Assembly (NCBI RefSeq): GCF_011813015.1 | Contig: NZ_QHLQ01000002.1 | Coordinates: 186,001-250,000, forward strand | Direction of reading: 5' to 3' | Length of the DNA: 64,000 nucleotides | Origin: Parasedimentitalea denitrificans | Lineage (GTDB): Bacteria; Pseudomonadota; Alphaproteobacteria; Rhodobacterales; Rhodobacteraceae | Part shown: positions 34,386 to 43,330 of the stretch, piece after piece | Layout: every line of letters starts with the position of its first letter | Position numbering within the stretch: the stretch's first letter is position 1 | The notes under the pieces: generated by a model | Told to the model about the DNA's origin: nothing | Database searches by the model: none | Seen by the model: only the letters and a program-made list of their open reading frames with translations | Made by a program: the position numbers and the translations under genes

Positions 34386-34865
34386 CTAACCATCTGGCCC
34401 AGGATCATCTCCATCCAGCAATCGGCCAAGTTCATCTTTGTATGACCTAAGACTATTCAACAGAGCATCTGGATCTCCGACATCCGGCTGATTTGACAAC
34501 TGCGCCTCGAACTCATGTAGTTTTGGCTCCGCCCGCGCGACTAAGTCCTGCCCTTGTTCCGTCGAGACTACGATCCGACTTCGTTTGTCGCCTTTATTCG
34601 CGACGCGCGATATGTGCCCGAACTCTTCTAGCCTAGCCAAACCATTGCTAACGTGCGACTTTTTAATGCCACTCTCTTCACAAATGTCCTGTGCTCTACA
34701 AGACTGCAACGAAACAACCGCCCGTAGGATCCGCCAGTCCTGCCAGTTTAGTCCAGTTTCCCGAAGCACCGCCTTGGAATACAGCATCATAATCTTTTGT
34801 GAGAGAGAATAGATCGCGGCAAAGATCATTTCGCCGGATGTCATTCCGTTCAATTTCTGGTCCAT
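34386..34865 (-). CDS. MarR-family transcriptional regulator beside a TRAP transporter
   Basis: 159 residues from the ATG at 34865 (GGTGA eight bases upstream); GTG 34877 would add four. Winged helix: 'LNWQDWRILRAVVSLQSCRAQDICEESGIKKSHVSNGLARLEEFGHISRVANKGDKRSRIVVSTEQGQDL'. Divergent from the TRAP genes with a GTTAC-GTAG-GTAAC inverted repeat in between, it is the obvious candidate repressor of that unit. The inducer would be the transported acid or a CoA ester or phenolic compound, as for other MarR proteins. Confidence 0.85.
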   Translation of the reverse strand: MDQKLNGMTSGEMIFAAIYSLSQKIMMLYSKAVLRETGLNWQDWRILRAVVSLQSCRAQDICEESGIKKSHVSNGLARLEEFGHISRVANKGDKRSRIVVSTEQGQDLVARAEPKLHEFEAQLSNQPDVGDPDALLNSLRSYKDELGRLLDGDDPGPDG

Positions 34866-34897
34866 ATTTGGCTTCACCGATCGTCACATCAAACTTG

Positions 34898-34911
34898 GTT
34901 ACGTAGGTAAC
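34898..34911. promoter_or_regulatory. Candidate MarR operator between regulator and TRAP genes
   Basis: GTTAC-GTAG-GTAAC-type symmetry (extended form TTGGTTAC...GTAACTTGA) lies 32 bases upstream of the regulator start and 77 bases upstream of the binding-protein start. A TTGACA hexamer at 34912-34917 abuts it, so binding could block the TRAP promoter. Confidence 0.5.
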
Positions 34912-34988
34912 TTGACAAAATTACGAGCATACCGCAACTCTATAACAAAAAAGGGCAACAACTGCTCCATTGTTCAGGGAGGACAATT

Positions 34989-35984
34989 ATGCGTAAAATT
35001 CTGTTAGGGGCTATGTGCGCCGGATCTGTGATGTTTGCAGCTGCAGCCGTGCAGGCGGAGACCGTCATTCGGGTTACACTTCAGCTGCCCAAAACTCATT
35101 CACTGGGTCAAAACTGGTTAGAGTTCCAATCTTTGATTGAAGAAAAGTCCGGTGGCGAACTAACCCTGCAACTATTTGATTCAGCGCAGCTATTTAAGGA
35201 CAAAGAAGTTCCAGAAGCTGTTGGAACAGGCGCGGTTGAGGCCGGAACTGCATTCCTGGGTCGCTTTACCGGCGCGGTTCCTGCCGTTGACGTGGTTGCC
35301 ATCCCTTTCATCTTTGAAGACGAGGCCCATTTGCGCTCTGCCGTGGCTTCGGGGTCCGAATTGCGCACTGGGCTGGATGCCGAGATTCTGAAAGAAACCA
35401 ACGCCAAGGTTCTATGGTGGCAGGCCTTTGGTCGTAATATATACCTGTCGAATGACAATGCGATCCGTGTGCCTGCGGACATGGCCAATCAAAAGGTTCG
35501 GACCTACGGCAAAGTACACGGTTGGACTGTCGAGGCACTGGGTGGAGCTCCGACCCTTATGTCCGGATCCAAGCAATTTCTGGCCTATCAGCAAGGCGCT
35601 GTTGATGTCGGCATGACCGGTGCCTCGGCTGTGCGTTCGCGCAAACTGTACGAAGTCATGGATCACGTGACCCTGTCCTATGACAGTGCCATTGAATTTG
35701 TCGCTGTGATGAACAACGACTTTTTTGAAAGTCTGTCGGCTGAGCATCAGGCAATCGTCATGGAATCTGCGGCAATTGTGGAGGCTAACCTACGCAATGC
35801 GATTTACACTCAAGAGGCCGAAGCCGTTGCCGAAGTCAGCAGTAAAATGACTGTGGTCGAGCTGACAGACGCCGAGCGCGCCGAATGGGTATCAGCCACT
35901 TCTGGCGTCGTTGATCGGTTTGTTGCTGAAGCCGGTGATGCGGGTTCCGCGGCAGTCGCTGCAGTTCGCGCCGCCGCAAACTAA
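34989..35984 (+). CDS. TRAP transporter substrate-binding protein (DctP family)
   Basis: 331 residues. Sec signal peptide 1 to about 23 ('MRKILLGAMCAGSVMFAAAAVQA'). The DctP fold shows in 'RVTLQLPKTHSLGQNWLEFQSLIEEKSGG', 'QLFDSAQLFKDKEVPEAVGTGAVEAG' and 'KVRTYGKVHGWTVEALGGAPTLMSGSKQFLAYQQGAVDVGMTG'. The carboxylate-binding arginine expected in the 'NQKVRTYG' block is present. GGGAGG precedes the ATG. It delivers an organic acid to the permease pair behind it. Confidence 0.9.
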   Translation: MRKILLGAMCAGSVMFAAAAVQAETVIRVTLQLPKTHSLGQNWLEFQSLIEEKSGGELTLQLFDSAQLFKDKEVPEAVGTGAVEAGTAFLGRFTGAVPAVDVVAIPFIFEDEAHLRSAVASGSELRTGLDAEILKETNAKVLWWQAFGRNIYLSNDNAIRVPADMANQKVRTYGKVHGWTVEALGGAPTLMSGSKQFLAYQQGAVDVGMTGASAVRSRKLYEVMDHVTLSYDSAIEFVAVMNNDFFESLSAEHQAIVMESAAIVEANLRNAIYTQEAEAVAEVSSKMTVVELTDAERAEWVSATSGVVDRFVAEAGDAGSAAVAAVRAAAN

Positions 35985-36003
35985 GCTTAACCAAAACTTG
36001 GTT

Positions 36004-36027
36004 GCGGCCTCCAAAATTGGGGGCCGC
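36004..36027 (+). promoter_or_regulatory. Intercistronic hairpin between TRAP binding-protein and permease genes
   Basis: GCGGCCTCC and GGGGGCCGC form a 9-bp stem with one G-U pair around AAAATT, 20 bases behind the binding-protein stop. It is analogous to the ABC hairpin at 2823-2846 and probably raises binding-protein mRNA abundance. Confidence 0.6.
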
Positions 36028-36051
36028 TTCTTTGCGTGCAGAGTGGGAAAC

Positions 36052-36579
36052 ATGGCGTCGACACTACAAACATATGTCCGCACGATGGATATCGTTTCGG
36101 AAATCACCGGCAAAATCGCGGCGTGGATGTTTTTCACTACCGGAATCATTGTCTCATTCGAAGTCTTCATGCGCTATGTCCTGAATTCGCCGACTATCTG
36201 GGTGGACGAAATCAGCCGCATTTTTCAGGTTTGGGCAGCCTATCTTGCCATAGCCTATGTCCTGAAACACAAGGCCCACATCATCATTGATATCACTTTT
36301 CGCGATCCCAGCTCACTTGGCCGCAAGGTTGCTGATACCTTTGCTATGTTGGTGATCATTTTCTTTTGTCTGATCACGGTGAAATACGGAATTGATATCT
36401 GGTGGAAATCGACTGTCGCTGGCCACACCACCGACAGCTACCTAGCTGTTCCCAAAGTCTTTATTCAATCGGCTATCTGGGTTGGATTTGGCTTGATGGC
36501 CCTGCAAGGCGTAGCCGAAATTATCAAAATTTGGACTTGGGATCCTGACGATTTACCCAAGCAGACACTGGTGCACTAA
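36052..36579 (+). CDS. TRAP transporter small permease (DctQ family)
   Basis: 175 residues and four membrane helices: 'ITGKIAAWMFFTTGIIVSFEVFMRYVL', 'IFQVWAAYLAIAYVL', 'VADTFAMLVIIFFCLITVKYG' and 'FIQSAIWVGFGLMALQGVAEI'. 'FEVFMRYVLNSPTIWVDEISR' is the diagnostic DctQ motif. The start at 36052 has GGGAAAC upstream; earlier in-frame starts would run into the binding-protein gene. It stops one base before the large permease start. Confidence 0.88.
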   Translation: MASTLQTYVRTMDIVSEITGKIAAWMFFTTGIIVSFEVFMRYVLNSPTIWVDEISRIFQVWAAYLAIAYVLKHKAHIIIDITFRDPSSLGRKVADTFAMLVIIFFCLITVKYGIDIWWKSTVAGHTTDSYLAVPKVFIQSAIWVGFGLMALQGVAEIIKIWTWDPDDLPKQTLVH

Positions 36580-36580
36580 T

Positions 36581-37852
36581 ATGGAAACTGTTCTTATTCT
36601 AGGAAGCCTGATTGGGCTGCTGTTGTTGCGTGTGCCGGTGGCTTTTGCAATGGGAGCCTTGGGGACAGTTCTGTTATGGCTCAAGGGCTTGCCCCTGATC
36701 GGAATTCCCCAGCGCCTGTTCGGCACAATGGACAGCTTTGAGCTGCTGGCTGTGCCGCTGTTCCTGCTGATGTCCAATGTCCTACTCAAGGGCGGTGTAG
36801 GGCGAGACCTGTTTGCCAGTGTGCAGGCCTGGGTCGGCCATTGGCCCGGTGGTCTGGGCGTCGCCACTATCATGAGCTGCACTTTGTTCTCAGCGATTTC
36901 CGGATCGTCTGTCGCAACAGCCGCCACCATTGGTACCGTCGCCATCCCCGAGATGAAACAACGCGGCTATGACGAACCGTTTATTCTGGGTCAGCTTGCG
37001 GCCGGGGGTACGTTGGGGATTTTGATCCCACCCTCTATTCCATTGATTATCTATGGGGTTATCACCGAAACCTCGATCCCGACGCTGTTTCTGGCGGGCA
37101 TCGGGCCGGGGCTGTTGATGGCAAGTGTCTTTATCGTCTATGCGATGATCTACAGCCGCATGGGGGCCGCTGCGCCAATCGCCAAGGCAAGCTGGAGCGA
37201 GCGTGCAACAGCCACGGTGTATGCACTGCCGACCGTTGTTCTGGCACTTGTAATAATCGGCTCAATATATGCCGGCATCGCCACCCCATCAGAGAGCGCC
37301 GGCGTTGGTTTTGTCATTGCCATTGTGATGACCTTTCTGATGGGCCGGATGAACTGGGCCAAACTAAAGGGGGCCGTTGAAGACTCGCTTAAAACCACAG
37401 CGATGATTTTCATCATTGTGGCCGGGGCCAAGGTTTTCTCATACGCGATAACGCTGTACCTGATCCCACAAGCTATCAGCAGCTATCTGATCTCCAACAT
37501 TTCGGACCCAACGATGTTTATTCTGGCGGTCGGCGTGGTTCTGTTGATCATTGGGTTCTTCCTGGAGTCCTTGTCGATGATGCTGATCATGGTTCCAGTG
37601 CTGTTCCCTGCGCTCCAGGCGATGAATATTGACCCGATCTGGTTTGGCATTTTCTTTGTTGTGCTGATTGAGGCCGCGTTGATCACCCCGCCCGTGGGCT
37701 TGAACCTGTTTGTCATTCAGGCGGTCGGTAAGGCCAGGCTTGAAAGCGTCGTGCAAGGGGCATGGCCCTTTGCACTAATGATGCTGGGTATGGCTGCATT
37801 ACTGTGGTTCTGGCAGGATCTGGCGCTCCACATCCCTTACAAACTGTTCTAA
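36581..37852 (+). CDS. TRAP transporter large permease (DctM family)
   Basis: 423 residues, about 12 membrane helices. Family motifs are 'LLRVPVAFAMGALGTVLLWL', 'SGSSVATAATIGTVAIPEMKQRGYD', 'GTLGILIPPSIPLIIYG' and 'EAALITPPVGLNLFVIQ'. It is the sodium-coupled transport subunit. The binding protein, small and large permease are in standard order, followed by an isocitrate-lyase-family enzyme. Confidence 0.92.
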   Translation: METVLILGSLIGLLLLRVPVAFAMGALGTVLLWLKGLPLIGIPQRLFGTMDSFELLAVPLFLLMSNVLLKGGVGRDLFASVQAWVGHWPGGLGVATIMSCTLFSAISGSSVATAATIGTVAIPEMKQRGYDEPFILGQLAAGGTLGILIPPSIPLIIYGVITETSIPTLFLAGIGPGLLMASVFIVYAMIYSRMGAAAPIAKASWSERATATVYALPTVVLALVIIGSIYAGIATPSESAGVGFVIAIVMTFLMGRMNWAKLKGAVEDSLKTTAMIFIIVAGAKVFSYAITLYLIPQAISSYLISNISDPTMFILAVGVVLLIIGFFLESLSMMLIMVPVLFPALQAMNIDPIWFGIFFVVLIEAALITPPVGLNLFVIQAVGKARLESVVQGAWPFALMMLGMAALLWFWQDLALHIPYKLF

Positions 37853-37906
37853 GCGCATATCGACGGAAAACCTGTACTCACAGGGCCCGCATCAAAAGGA
37901 AATCTC

Positions 37907-38782
37907 ATGACCCTATCGTCTCCTGACAGATTGCGGGCCCTGTTGAAGGGCGACCAGATTATAACCATGCCGTGCTGTTTTGACCCTCTGTCGGCTAAGC
38001 TGATTGAACAGGAAGGCTTTCCACTAACTTTCATGTCCGGCTTTGCGGCCTCTGCAGCGCGTTTGGGGCTGCCCGACACCGGTCTTATGTCTTACGGTGA
38101 GGTGGTCGATCAGGGCCGCAATATCTGCAACGCCGTTGATATCCCGGTGATCGGTGATGGCGACACCGGCTATGGCAACGCCTTAAACACCAAACGAACG
38201 GTCAAGGGGTTCGCTCAGGCCGGGTTCGCCGCCGTGATGATAGAGGATCAGCTGGCGCCCAAACGATGCGGACATACGGCTGGTAAGGCCGTTGTTGACC
38301 GGGATGAAGCGTTTGAGCGCATCCGTGCCGCAGTGGATGCGCGTAACGAGGGCCACGATATCTTGATCCTGGCCAGAACGGATGCGCGCCATGATCACGG
38401 TCTGGATGAGGCCATTGAGCGTGCCCACCGGTTTCACGAGATTGGAGCAGATATCCTGTTTGTCGAAGCTCCGCGCAGTAAGGATGAGATGCTGCGGATA
38501 TGTGAGGAACTGCCGGGAGCAAAAATGGCGAACTTGATTGAAGGCGGACTAACCCCGGTTCTTTCACCGAAAGAACTACAAGACCTTGGTTTTAAGATCG
38601 CCGCCTACCCGATCACCCTGATCGCCGCCGCGATGAAGGCTATGACCGGCGTACTGGCTGAACTCAAAACAGGCAACGTCGCGACAGCGAGCCTAATGCC
38701 ATTTGGCGAGGTTAAATCACGCATCGGCTTTGACGACTACTTCGAGAGCGAAAAACACTACGACAGCCAAAAGACACCATAA
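37907..38782 (+). CDS. Isocitrate lyase/PEP mutase superfamily enzyme
   Basis: 291 residues. The catalytic motif 'IEDQLAPKRCGHTAGKAVV' is the KRCGH form of the family's K-[KR]-C-G-H. Substrate and Mg contacts are in 'GDGDTGYGN' (Asp) and 'LARTDARHDHGLDEAI' (the typical ICL/PEPM 'ARTDA'). Known members cleave 2-methylisocitrate, dimethylmalate or oxaloacetate, or make phosphonates. Placement 54 bases behind the TRAP large permease suggests it cleaves the imported dicarboxylate or tricarboxylate. It overlaps no other gene. Confidence 0.85.
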   Translation: MTLSSPDRLRALLKGDQIITMPCCFDPLSAKLIEQEGFPLTFMSGFAASAARLGLPDTGLMSYGEVVDQGRNICNAVDIPVIGDGDTGYGNALNTKRTVKGFAQAGFAAVMIEDQLAPKRCGHTAGKAVVDRDEAFERIRAAVDARNEGHDILILARTDARHDHGLDEAIERAHRFHEIGADILFVEAPRSKDEMLRICEELPGAKMANLIEGGLTPVLSPKELQDLGFKIAAYPITLIAAAMKAMTGVLAELKTGNVATASLMPFGEVKSRIGFDDYFESEKHYDSQKTP

Positions 38783-38857
38783 CTCGCGGTCGGGCATCTT
38801 CAGCAGACAAAATGAAAGTGCTGCACAGCTTCTGCTATGCGGCACTCAAAATTGAGA

Positions 38858-40249
38858 CTACCCGCGCTGTTCCTCGGCGCTCCCAACCCTGCCAATCACC
38901 GTGCCCCAGAACCGCAACATCAGCAAAATAGCCGCGCAGCTTAGCCCCAGCACCAGTCCCATCCAGACGCCTACGCCGCCATAGCCAAGCACAAAGCCAA
39001 AGACATACGAGGCCGTCATTCCAACGCCCCAATAGCTAATAACACCGATCACCATCGGCATCGTGGTATCCTGCACTCCGCGAAGCAGACCCAGCGCTAT
39101 GGCTTGTACGCCGTCCACCAATTGAAACAACGCCGCCATCGCTATCAGCCCGACCCCAATCAACAGGATTTCAGGTTTCTGTGGGTCACTTCCATCCATA
39201 AACGCCGACATCAGTGTCTCGGGCATAGCTATGAAAAACACTGTGGCAATAACCGAAACCACCAATGACATCACTGTCACCACCATACCGCCACGCGCCA
39301 TGTGGAACCGGTCTCCGCGACCATAGGCATTGCCCGCCCGGATTGTCGCCGCATTGCTTAGCCCCAAATGCACCATAAAGGTCAGTCCCGCCAGCGAGGC
39401 AGCAATCCCATGCGCCGCCAAAGGCACGGCTCCCAGCCAACCCATCATCACAGCCGTCGCGGCGAACATGCTGACCTCGCTTAACGTGGTCAGCCCAATC
39501 GGGATGCCCAGCCGGAAAACCTCACGCAGCATCTCCCAGTCTGGCCGCCAAAAATTCTTCAGCAACTCATGCTCGGGCAAAGCTTTTAGCGCGTATATGA
39601 TGATCGCCACAAATGACACCACCTGAGTACTGAACGAGGCAATCGCTGCACCGCGCACGCCTAATTCAGGTGCGCCCCAATTGCCGAAAATCAACGCATA
39701 GTTCACTGCGGCATTTGTCACCGCCGCCCCTATGGTCACCCACAAAACAATCTGTGTCCGTTCTAGTGCAGCCAGATAGGACTTCAGCACCATCACCAAT
39801 AGCGCCGGGAAAACACCCCAGCCGGCCACCCTCAGATAGCTTGCTGCCATCTCCGCAATCACCGGCTCTTGCCCTAGGATATCCAATATGGGGCGCGCGA
39901 AGACGAACATCGGCATGACGATCACCCCATAGGCCAGCGACAACCACAGCCCCATACGGGTGCACCGACGGATCTGCCGGTCCTCTCCAGCCCCAGCCGC
40001 TGCAGCCACCATTGGCATCACCGCAAAGCCAAAGCCCGCGCCAAGCAGAAACAGGACAAAGAAATAGGTCGAGGCCAGCGTCACCGCCGCCAGTGCTTCA
40101 ACTCCATACCAGCCCAGCATCACCGTATCGGTCAGGCCAATGGCAAACTGCGCCACGTGGCCTCCGATCAATGGCAGGCCAAGTACGGCGATTGCGGTAA
40201 CATGACCTCTCCGGGTCATTGGGGATTCTGACTGCGACAATGTGTTCAT
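38858..40249 (-). CDS. MATE-family efflux transporter
   Basis: 463 residues, about 12 membrane spans in two MatE halves. Early motifs: 'LPLIGGHVAQFAIGLTDTVMLGWYGVEALAAVTLAS'; second half: 'LGLSNAATIRAGNAYGRGD' and 'LVDGVQAIALGLLRGVQDTTMPM'. It exports cationic or amphipathic compounds with Na+ or H+ antiport. No drug or siderophore genes are next to it. The start is uncertain within a few codons (40249, or 40219 at 'MTRRGHV'), since no strong ribosome-binding site is visible. Confidence 0.9.
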   Translation of the reverse strand: MNTLSQSESPMTRRGHVTAIAVLGLPLIGGHVAQFAIGLTDTVMLGWYGVEALAAVTLASTYFFVLFLLGAGFGFAVMPMVAAAAGAGEDRQIRRCTRMGLWLSLAYGVIVMPMFVFARPILDILGQEPVIAEMAASYLRVAGWGVFPALLVMVLKSYLAALERTQIVLWVTIGAAVTNAAVNYALIFGNWGAPELGVRGAAIASFSTQVVSFVAIIIYALKALPEHELLKNFWRPDWEMLREVFRLGIPIGLTTLSEVSMFAATAVMMGWLGAVPLAAHGIAASLAGLTFMVHLGLSNAATIRAGNAYGRGDRFHMARGGMVVTVMSLVVSVIATVFFIAMPETLMSAFMDGSDPQKPEILLIGVGLIAMAALFQLVDGVQAIALGLLRGVQDTTMPMVIGVISYWGVGMTASYVFGFVLGYGGVGVWMGLVLGLSCAAILLMLRFWGTVIGRVGSAEEQRG

Positions 40250-40358
40250 ACCCAAGGCTTAGGCACAGCCATTCCAAGGAGCAAGTCAATCTGTTCCCCC
40301 TTGGGCTGAGCTAATCTTGTGTTAGGCTACCCCAATTCACACCCCGGAGCTTATTTAC

Positions 40359-41024
40359 ATGGCGGATCCCTTTGCCCAACTCATTCCCGAAGCCAAAACT
40401 TTTTTGGCAGAGCTTACCGAAAACAACTCCCGCGAGTGGTTCCACGCCAGCAAGACCCGTTATGACTCGCAGCTCAAGACCCCCTCAAAGCTGCTGCAAG
40501 AGCAGATCAGTGCGGTACTAAAAAAGAGTACTGGACTTGCGGTCACCACCAAGCTGTTCCGCCCACAGCGTGATATCCGGTTCTCCAAGGACAAAACCCC
40601 GTATCACACACATCTGCACATGTTCTGGCAGCTTCAGGGTCCATTAGACTTCGGGTTATTTCTGGGCATTTCCCCCAGCTACTGCAAAATCGGTGGTGGT
40701 GTGATGTCCTTTGACAAAACTCAATTGCTGGCCTGGCGTGACAGTCTCGACAGCTCGCAAGGGCCTGCAATCGCCACAGCGCTAGACCGTCTGGCACAGC
40801 AAGGTTTCACCGCAGAAGAACCAGAGCTGAAACGGGTTCCAACTGCTTACGACAAAGACCACCCGCAAGCAGACCTGCTGCGCCGCAAATCGCTAACCCT
40901 GTGGCGGGAACTCCCCTCTTCTGACTGGCCCCAGCCCATAACAGCACTCGAGACCGGTTTTACGGACCTTTTGCAACTGCAGGATGTACTGACCCACAGC
41001 CTTGCCGTAAGAAACACATCATGA
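40359..41024 (+). CDS. DUF2461 family protein
   Basis: 221 residues. 'AKTFLAELTENNSREWFHASKTRYDSQLKTPSKLLQEQI', 'LFRPQRDIRFSKDKTPYHTHLHMFWQ' and 'DHPQADLLRRKSLTLWREL' are the DUF2461 (TIGR02453) signatures. The family has no established function. Its stop overlaps the GST start (ATGA), so both are translated from one message. Confidence 0.85.
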   Translation: MADPFAQLIPEAKTFLAELTENNSREWFHASKTRYDSQLKTPSKLLQEQISAVLKKSTGLAVTTKLFRPQRDIRFSKDKTPYHTHLHMFWQLQGPLDFGLFLGISPSYCKIGGGVMSFDKTQLLAWRDSLDSSQGPAIATALDRLAQQGFTAEEPELKRVPTAYDKDHPQADLLRRKSLTLWRELPSSDWPQPITALETGFTDLLQLQDVLTHSLAVRNTS

Positions 41025-41632
41025 TCACCGTACACCACCTTAACCGGTCCCGTTCTCACCGCATCCTGTGGTTGCTCGAAGAGCTCGATCTGGATTACCA
41101 GGTGATCCGCTATGACCGCGACCCCAAAACCAGCTTTGCGCCGCCAGAACTGAAAAAGGTTCATCCCTTAGGCAAATCCCCAGTGGTAGAAATGGACGGA
41201 GAAGTTATTTCCGAATCCGCCGCCATAGTTGAGCTGATCTGCAGCCATCATGCTCCACAAATGATCCCACTGCGCAGCACTCCCGAATATTTGCGCCACG
41301 TCGAGTTGATGCATTTCGCCGAAGGCTCCGCGATGACACCAATCCTGATCAACTTCTACGTCAGCAAACTGGCCGAGGCCGGCGCCCCATTACACCCCCG
41401 CATCCAGCAACAGTTGATGAGCCATTTTTCCTATATGGACGGCCAGTTACGTGGCTCAGGGCATTTTGTTCTGGACCAGCTCTCTGCGGTCGACATCCTG
41501 CTCAGTTTTCCGGCCGAAATCGCCATACTCATGGGCTGCCGCGAGAAATTTCCCGCTCTGGCAGGCTTTGTAGAGACCATCCAGAACCGCCCTGCTTATC
41601 AACGTGCCTTTGTTCGCGGTGGAGGTGCCTAA
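41021..41632 (+). CDS. Glutathione S-transferase family protein
   Basis: 203 residues. The N-terminal thioredoxin-like domain starts 'ITVHHLNRSRSHRILWLLEELDLDYQVIRYDR', where the Ser/Arg segment sits at the usual catalytic position; 'HPLGKSPVVEMDGEVISESAAIVELI' is the glutathione-binding cis-Pro and ESxAI element. The C-terminal helical domain follows. The sequence resembles the beta/zeta-type bacterial GSTs. It starts inside the stop of the DUF2461 gene. Substrate unknown. Confidence 0.88.
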   Translation: MITVHHLNRSRSHRILWLLEELDLDYQVIRYDRDPKTSFAPPELKKVHPLGKSPVVEMDGEVISESAAIVELICSHHAPQMIPLRSTPEYLRHVELMHFAEGSAMTPILINFYVSKLAEAGAPLHPRIQQQLMSHFSYMDGQLRGSGHFVLDQLSAVDILLSFPAEIAILMGCREKFPALAGFVETIQNRPAYQRAFVRGGGA

Positions 41633-41640
41633 GCCGCCCG

Positions 41641-41668
41641 CTTCATCTGGCCATAAATATCCTGGGGG
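41641..41668 (+). repeat. Dispersed intergenic element, type CATCTGGCCA-AAATATCC-GGGGG, copy 2
   Basis: CTTCATCTGGCCATAAATAT followed by CCTGGGGG; matches 19094-19121 with few differences, and the hairpin 41671-41687 follows as in copy 1. Confidence 0.6.
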
Positions 41669-41670
41669 TT

Positions 41671-41687
41671 TGGGGGCAAAGCCCCCA
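41671..41687. terminator. Palindromic hairpin between convergent GST and PLP decarboxylase genes
   Basis: TGGGGGCAAAGCCCCCA, a perfect 7-bp stem with AAA loop, between two convergent stop codons. It is likely a shared terminator or mRNA-end element. Confidence 0.6.
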
Positions 41688-41692
41688 TCAAA

Positions 41693-43129
41693 CTACACTT
41701 GCCGCGCCGCCAGTTCCGCAACTGCAGCTATTGCGTCCGTAATATCCTGTTCCCGTGTCCGATGATTGGTAATGGCCGCCCGCAACATCACAACGCCTTG
41801 CGCGCGCGTGGTGGAAAACACCGCCTCGCCGCTTTCCTGCAGGGCCTGCGCAATCTCGCTGTTCAACACGGATTGCGCCTCTGCTGACAGGTCCGCCCGC
41901 GCGGTGAACACACAGACATTCGACACCACCGAAGCCGCAAGACGCATGTTGGGTCGCGCCTCCACTTCCGCAGCCATCAAGCTCGCCATTCGGCAATTGT
42001 CACTGATCGCCGCGCCAAACGCTTCCTCGCCATACATCTCCAACGCGGTCCAGACCTTTAGCGCCCGGTTGCCGCGCGAAAGATCGATCCCATAGTCACA
42101 GAACCACGGGTCGCCCCCGGCCAGCCCTCGCTCTGCCGCCTCCAGATAACTGGGCCGTGCAGCAAACGCCGCCCGGTGTGCTGGCTCATCCGCAATCAGA
42201 ACCATGCCGCAGTCATAACCAACATACATCCACTTGTGAAAATCCAGCGCGATACTGCCGGCCCGTCCGATCCCATCGCTCAGGCTCCTCCATGGCTCAT
42301 CCGCTATCCGCGTCCAGGCGCCAAAGGCCCCGTCCACATGCAGCCACAGGTCCTCTTCGGCGGCGGCATCCGCCAGCCCGTTCAGGTCATCATAAGTACC
42401 CAAGTCAACCGAGCCTGCCATGCCAACCAACAAGAACGGCTTTGCTCCCGCGGCCCGGTCCTGCGCAACCTGCTGCCGCAACGCCGCCAGATCCATCTGG
42501 CCATCAACCAACGGCACAAGTCGCAGGTTCTCGAACCCAATCCCCATCAACTCCAGGGCTTTACGGGTGGCATTGTGTATGCCTTCCCCAGCATAAGCCG
42601 TCAGCTGTGCCGACCCTTGCCCGAACTTGCGCACCTCAGGCATCACCCGCACACGTGCCGCCTGAAAGGCAATCACCGTCGCTTGAGAGGTCCCCGCCAC
42701 CAATACGCCACTGCTCCCTTCGGGCATCCCCATCTTTTCACGGGTCCAGTCAATGACCGCGCGTTCCATGTAGTTGGCGCCGTGATCGCGCCCACCAGTG
42801 TTGGCGTTGATCACGGCCCCTGCCATGCCTGCTATCAGATCCGAAGCCAGCCCAGTGCCCTGCACCCAGCCCCAAAACCGCGGGTGTATATTGCCGCCAT
42901 GATAGGGTAGCACCTCATTTGTGATCCGGTTGACCATTTCTGCGGCACCCTGCCCCGTGGCCTGAATAACATAGCCGTCCTTCACCGCCTCAGGCACCTC
43001 TTGCCACGGCCGCTCCGCCACCTGTTGAAGTTGGTCAATCGAAGCCTCCAGCATCCGCCGCGCATCTTCCCGGAATTCCACCCAGTTTACGGGGTCCAGT
43101 CCACCAATCTCGGGGGTCTTCTCTGCCAC
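41693..43129 (-). CDS. PLP-dependent group II decarboxylase (aromatic amino acid/tyrosine decarboxylase-like)
   Basis: 478 residues from a GTG with AGGAGG seven bases upstream. PLP-lysine is Lys299 in 'SIALDFHKWMYVGYDCG', the PLP-aspartate is Asp266 in 'LWLHVDGAFG', and 'GTSQATVIAFQAARVR' is the substrate strand. Length and motifs match the AADC/GAD group (e.g. aromatic-L-amino-acid, diaminobutyrate or cysteic decarboxylases). Two features point to the AADC branch: 'HPRFWGWVQGTG' and 'GGRDHGANYMERAVIDW'. It faces the GST gene. Substrate not fixed. Confidence 0.85.
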   Translation of the reverse strand: MAEKTPEIGGLDPVNWVEFREDARRMLEASIDQLQQVAERPWQEVPEAVKDGYVIQATGQGAAEMVNRITNEVLPYHGGNIHPRFWGWVQGTGLASDLIAGMAGAVINANTGGRDHGANYMERAVIDWTREKMGMPEGSSGVLVAGTSQATVIAFQAARVRVMPEVRKFGQGSAQLTAYAGEGIHNATRKALELMGIGFENLRLVPLVDGQMDLAALRQQVAQDRAAGAKPFLLVGMAGSVDLGTYDDLNGLADAAAEEDLWLHVDGAFGAWTRIADEPWRSLSDGIGRAGSIALDFHKWMYVGYDCGMVLIADEPAHRAAFAARPSYLEAAERGLAGGDPWFCDYGIDLSRGNRALKVWTALEMYGEEAFGAAISDNCRMASLMAAEVEARPNMRLAASVVSNVCVFTARADLSAEAQSVLNSEIAQALQESGEAVFSTTRAQGVVMLRAAITNHRTREQDITDAIAAVAELAARQV

Positions 43130-43330
43130 GGTTGCCTCCTGTTTTTGCCTATGCCACGATCTACAGGCACACTTGCAGCCTGCCACAGTCGGCCTCCCGA
43201 TATCCACCCTCCGCAAACGCGCATAATTTCAAGCCGTTGGTTATCCACAGCTATACGCCTCCCCCTTCCCCAACACCGCCACACCTGCCATACTGTCCCC
43301 AACCACCACTACCAAAGAGCAGCCCCCCAC

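Noticed and set aside
42176..42910. Long plus-strand open frame over the PLP decarboxylase
   Set aside because: Antisense to a gene with both PLP motifs; no ribosome-binding site or domain in the plus frame.
43001..43330. Upstream extension of parE to an earlier start
   Set aside because: It overlaps the PLP decarboxylase start and its translation is proline/histidine-rich noise. ParE-like sequence begins at the ATG at 43331.
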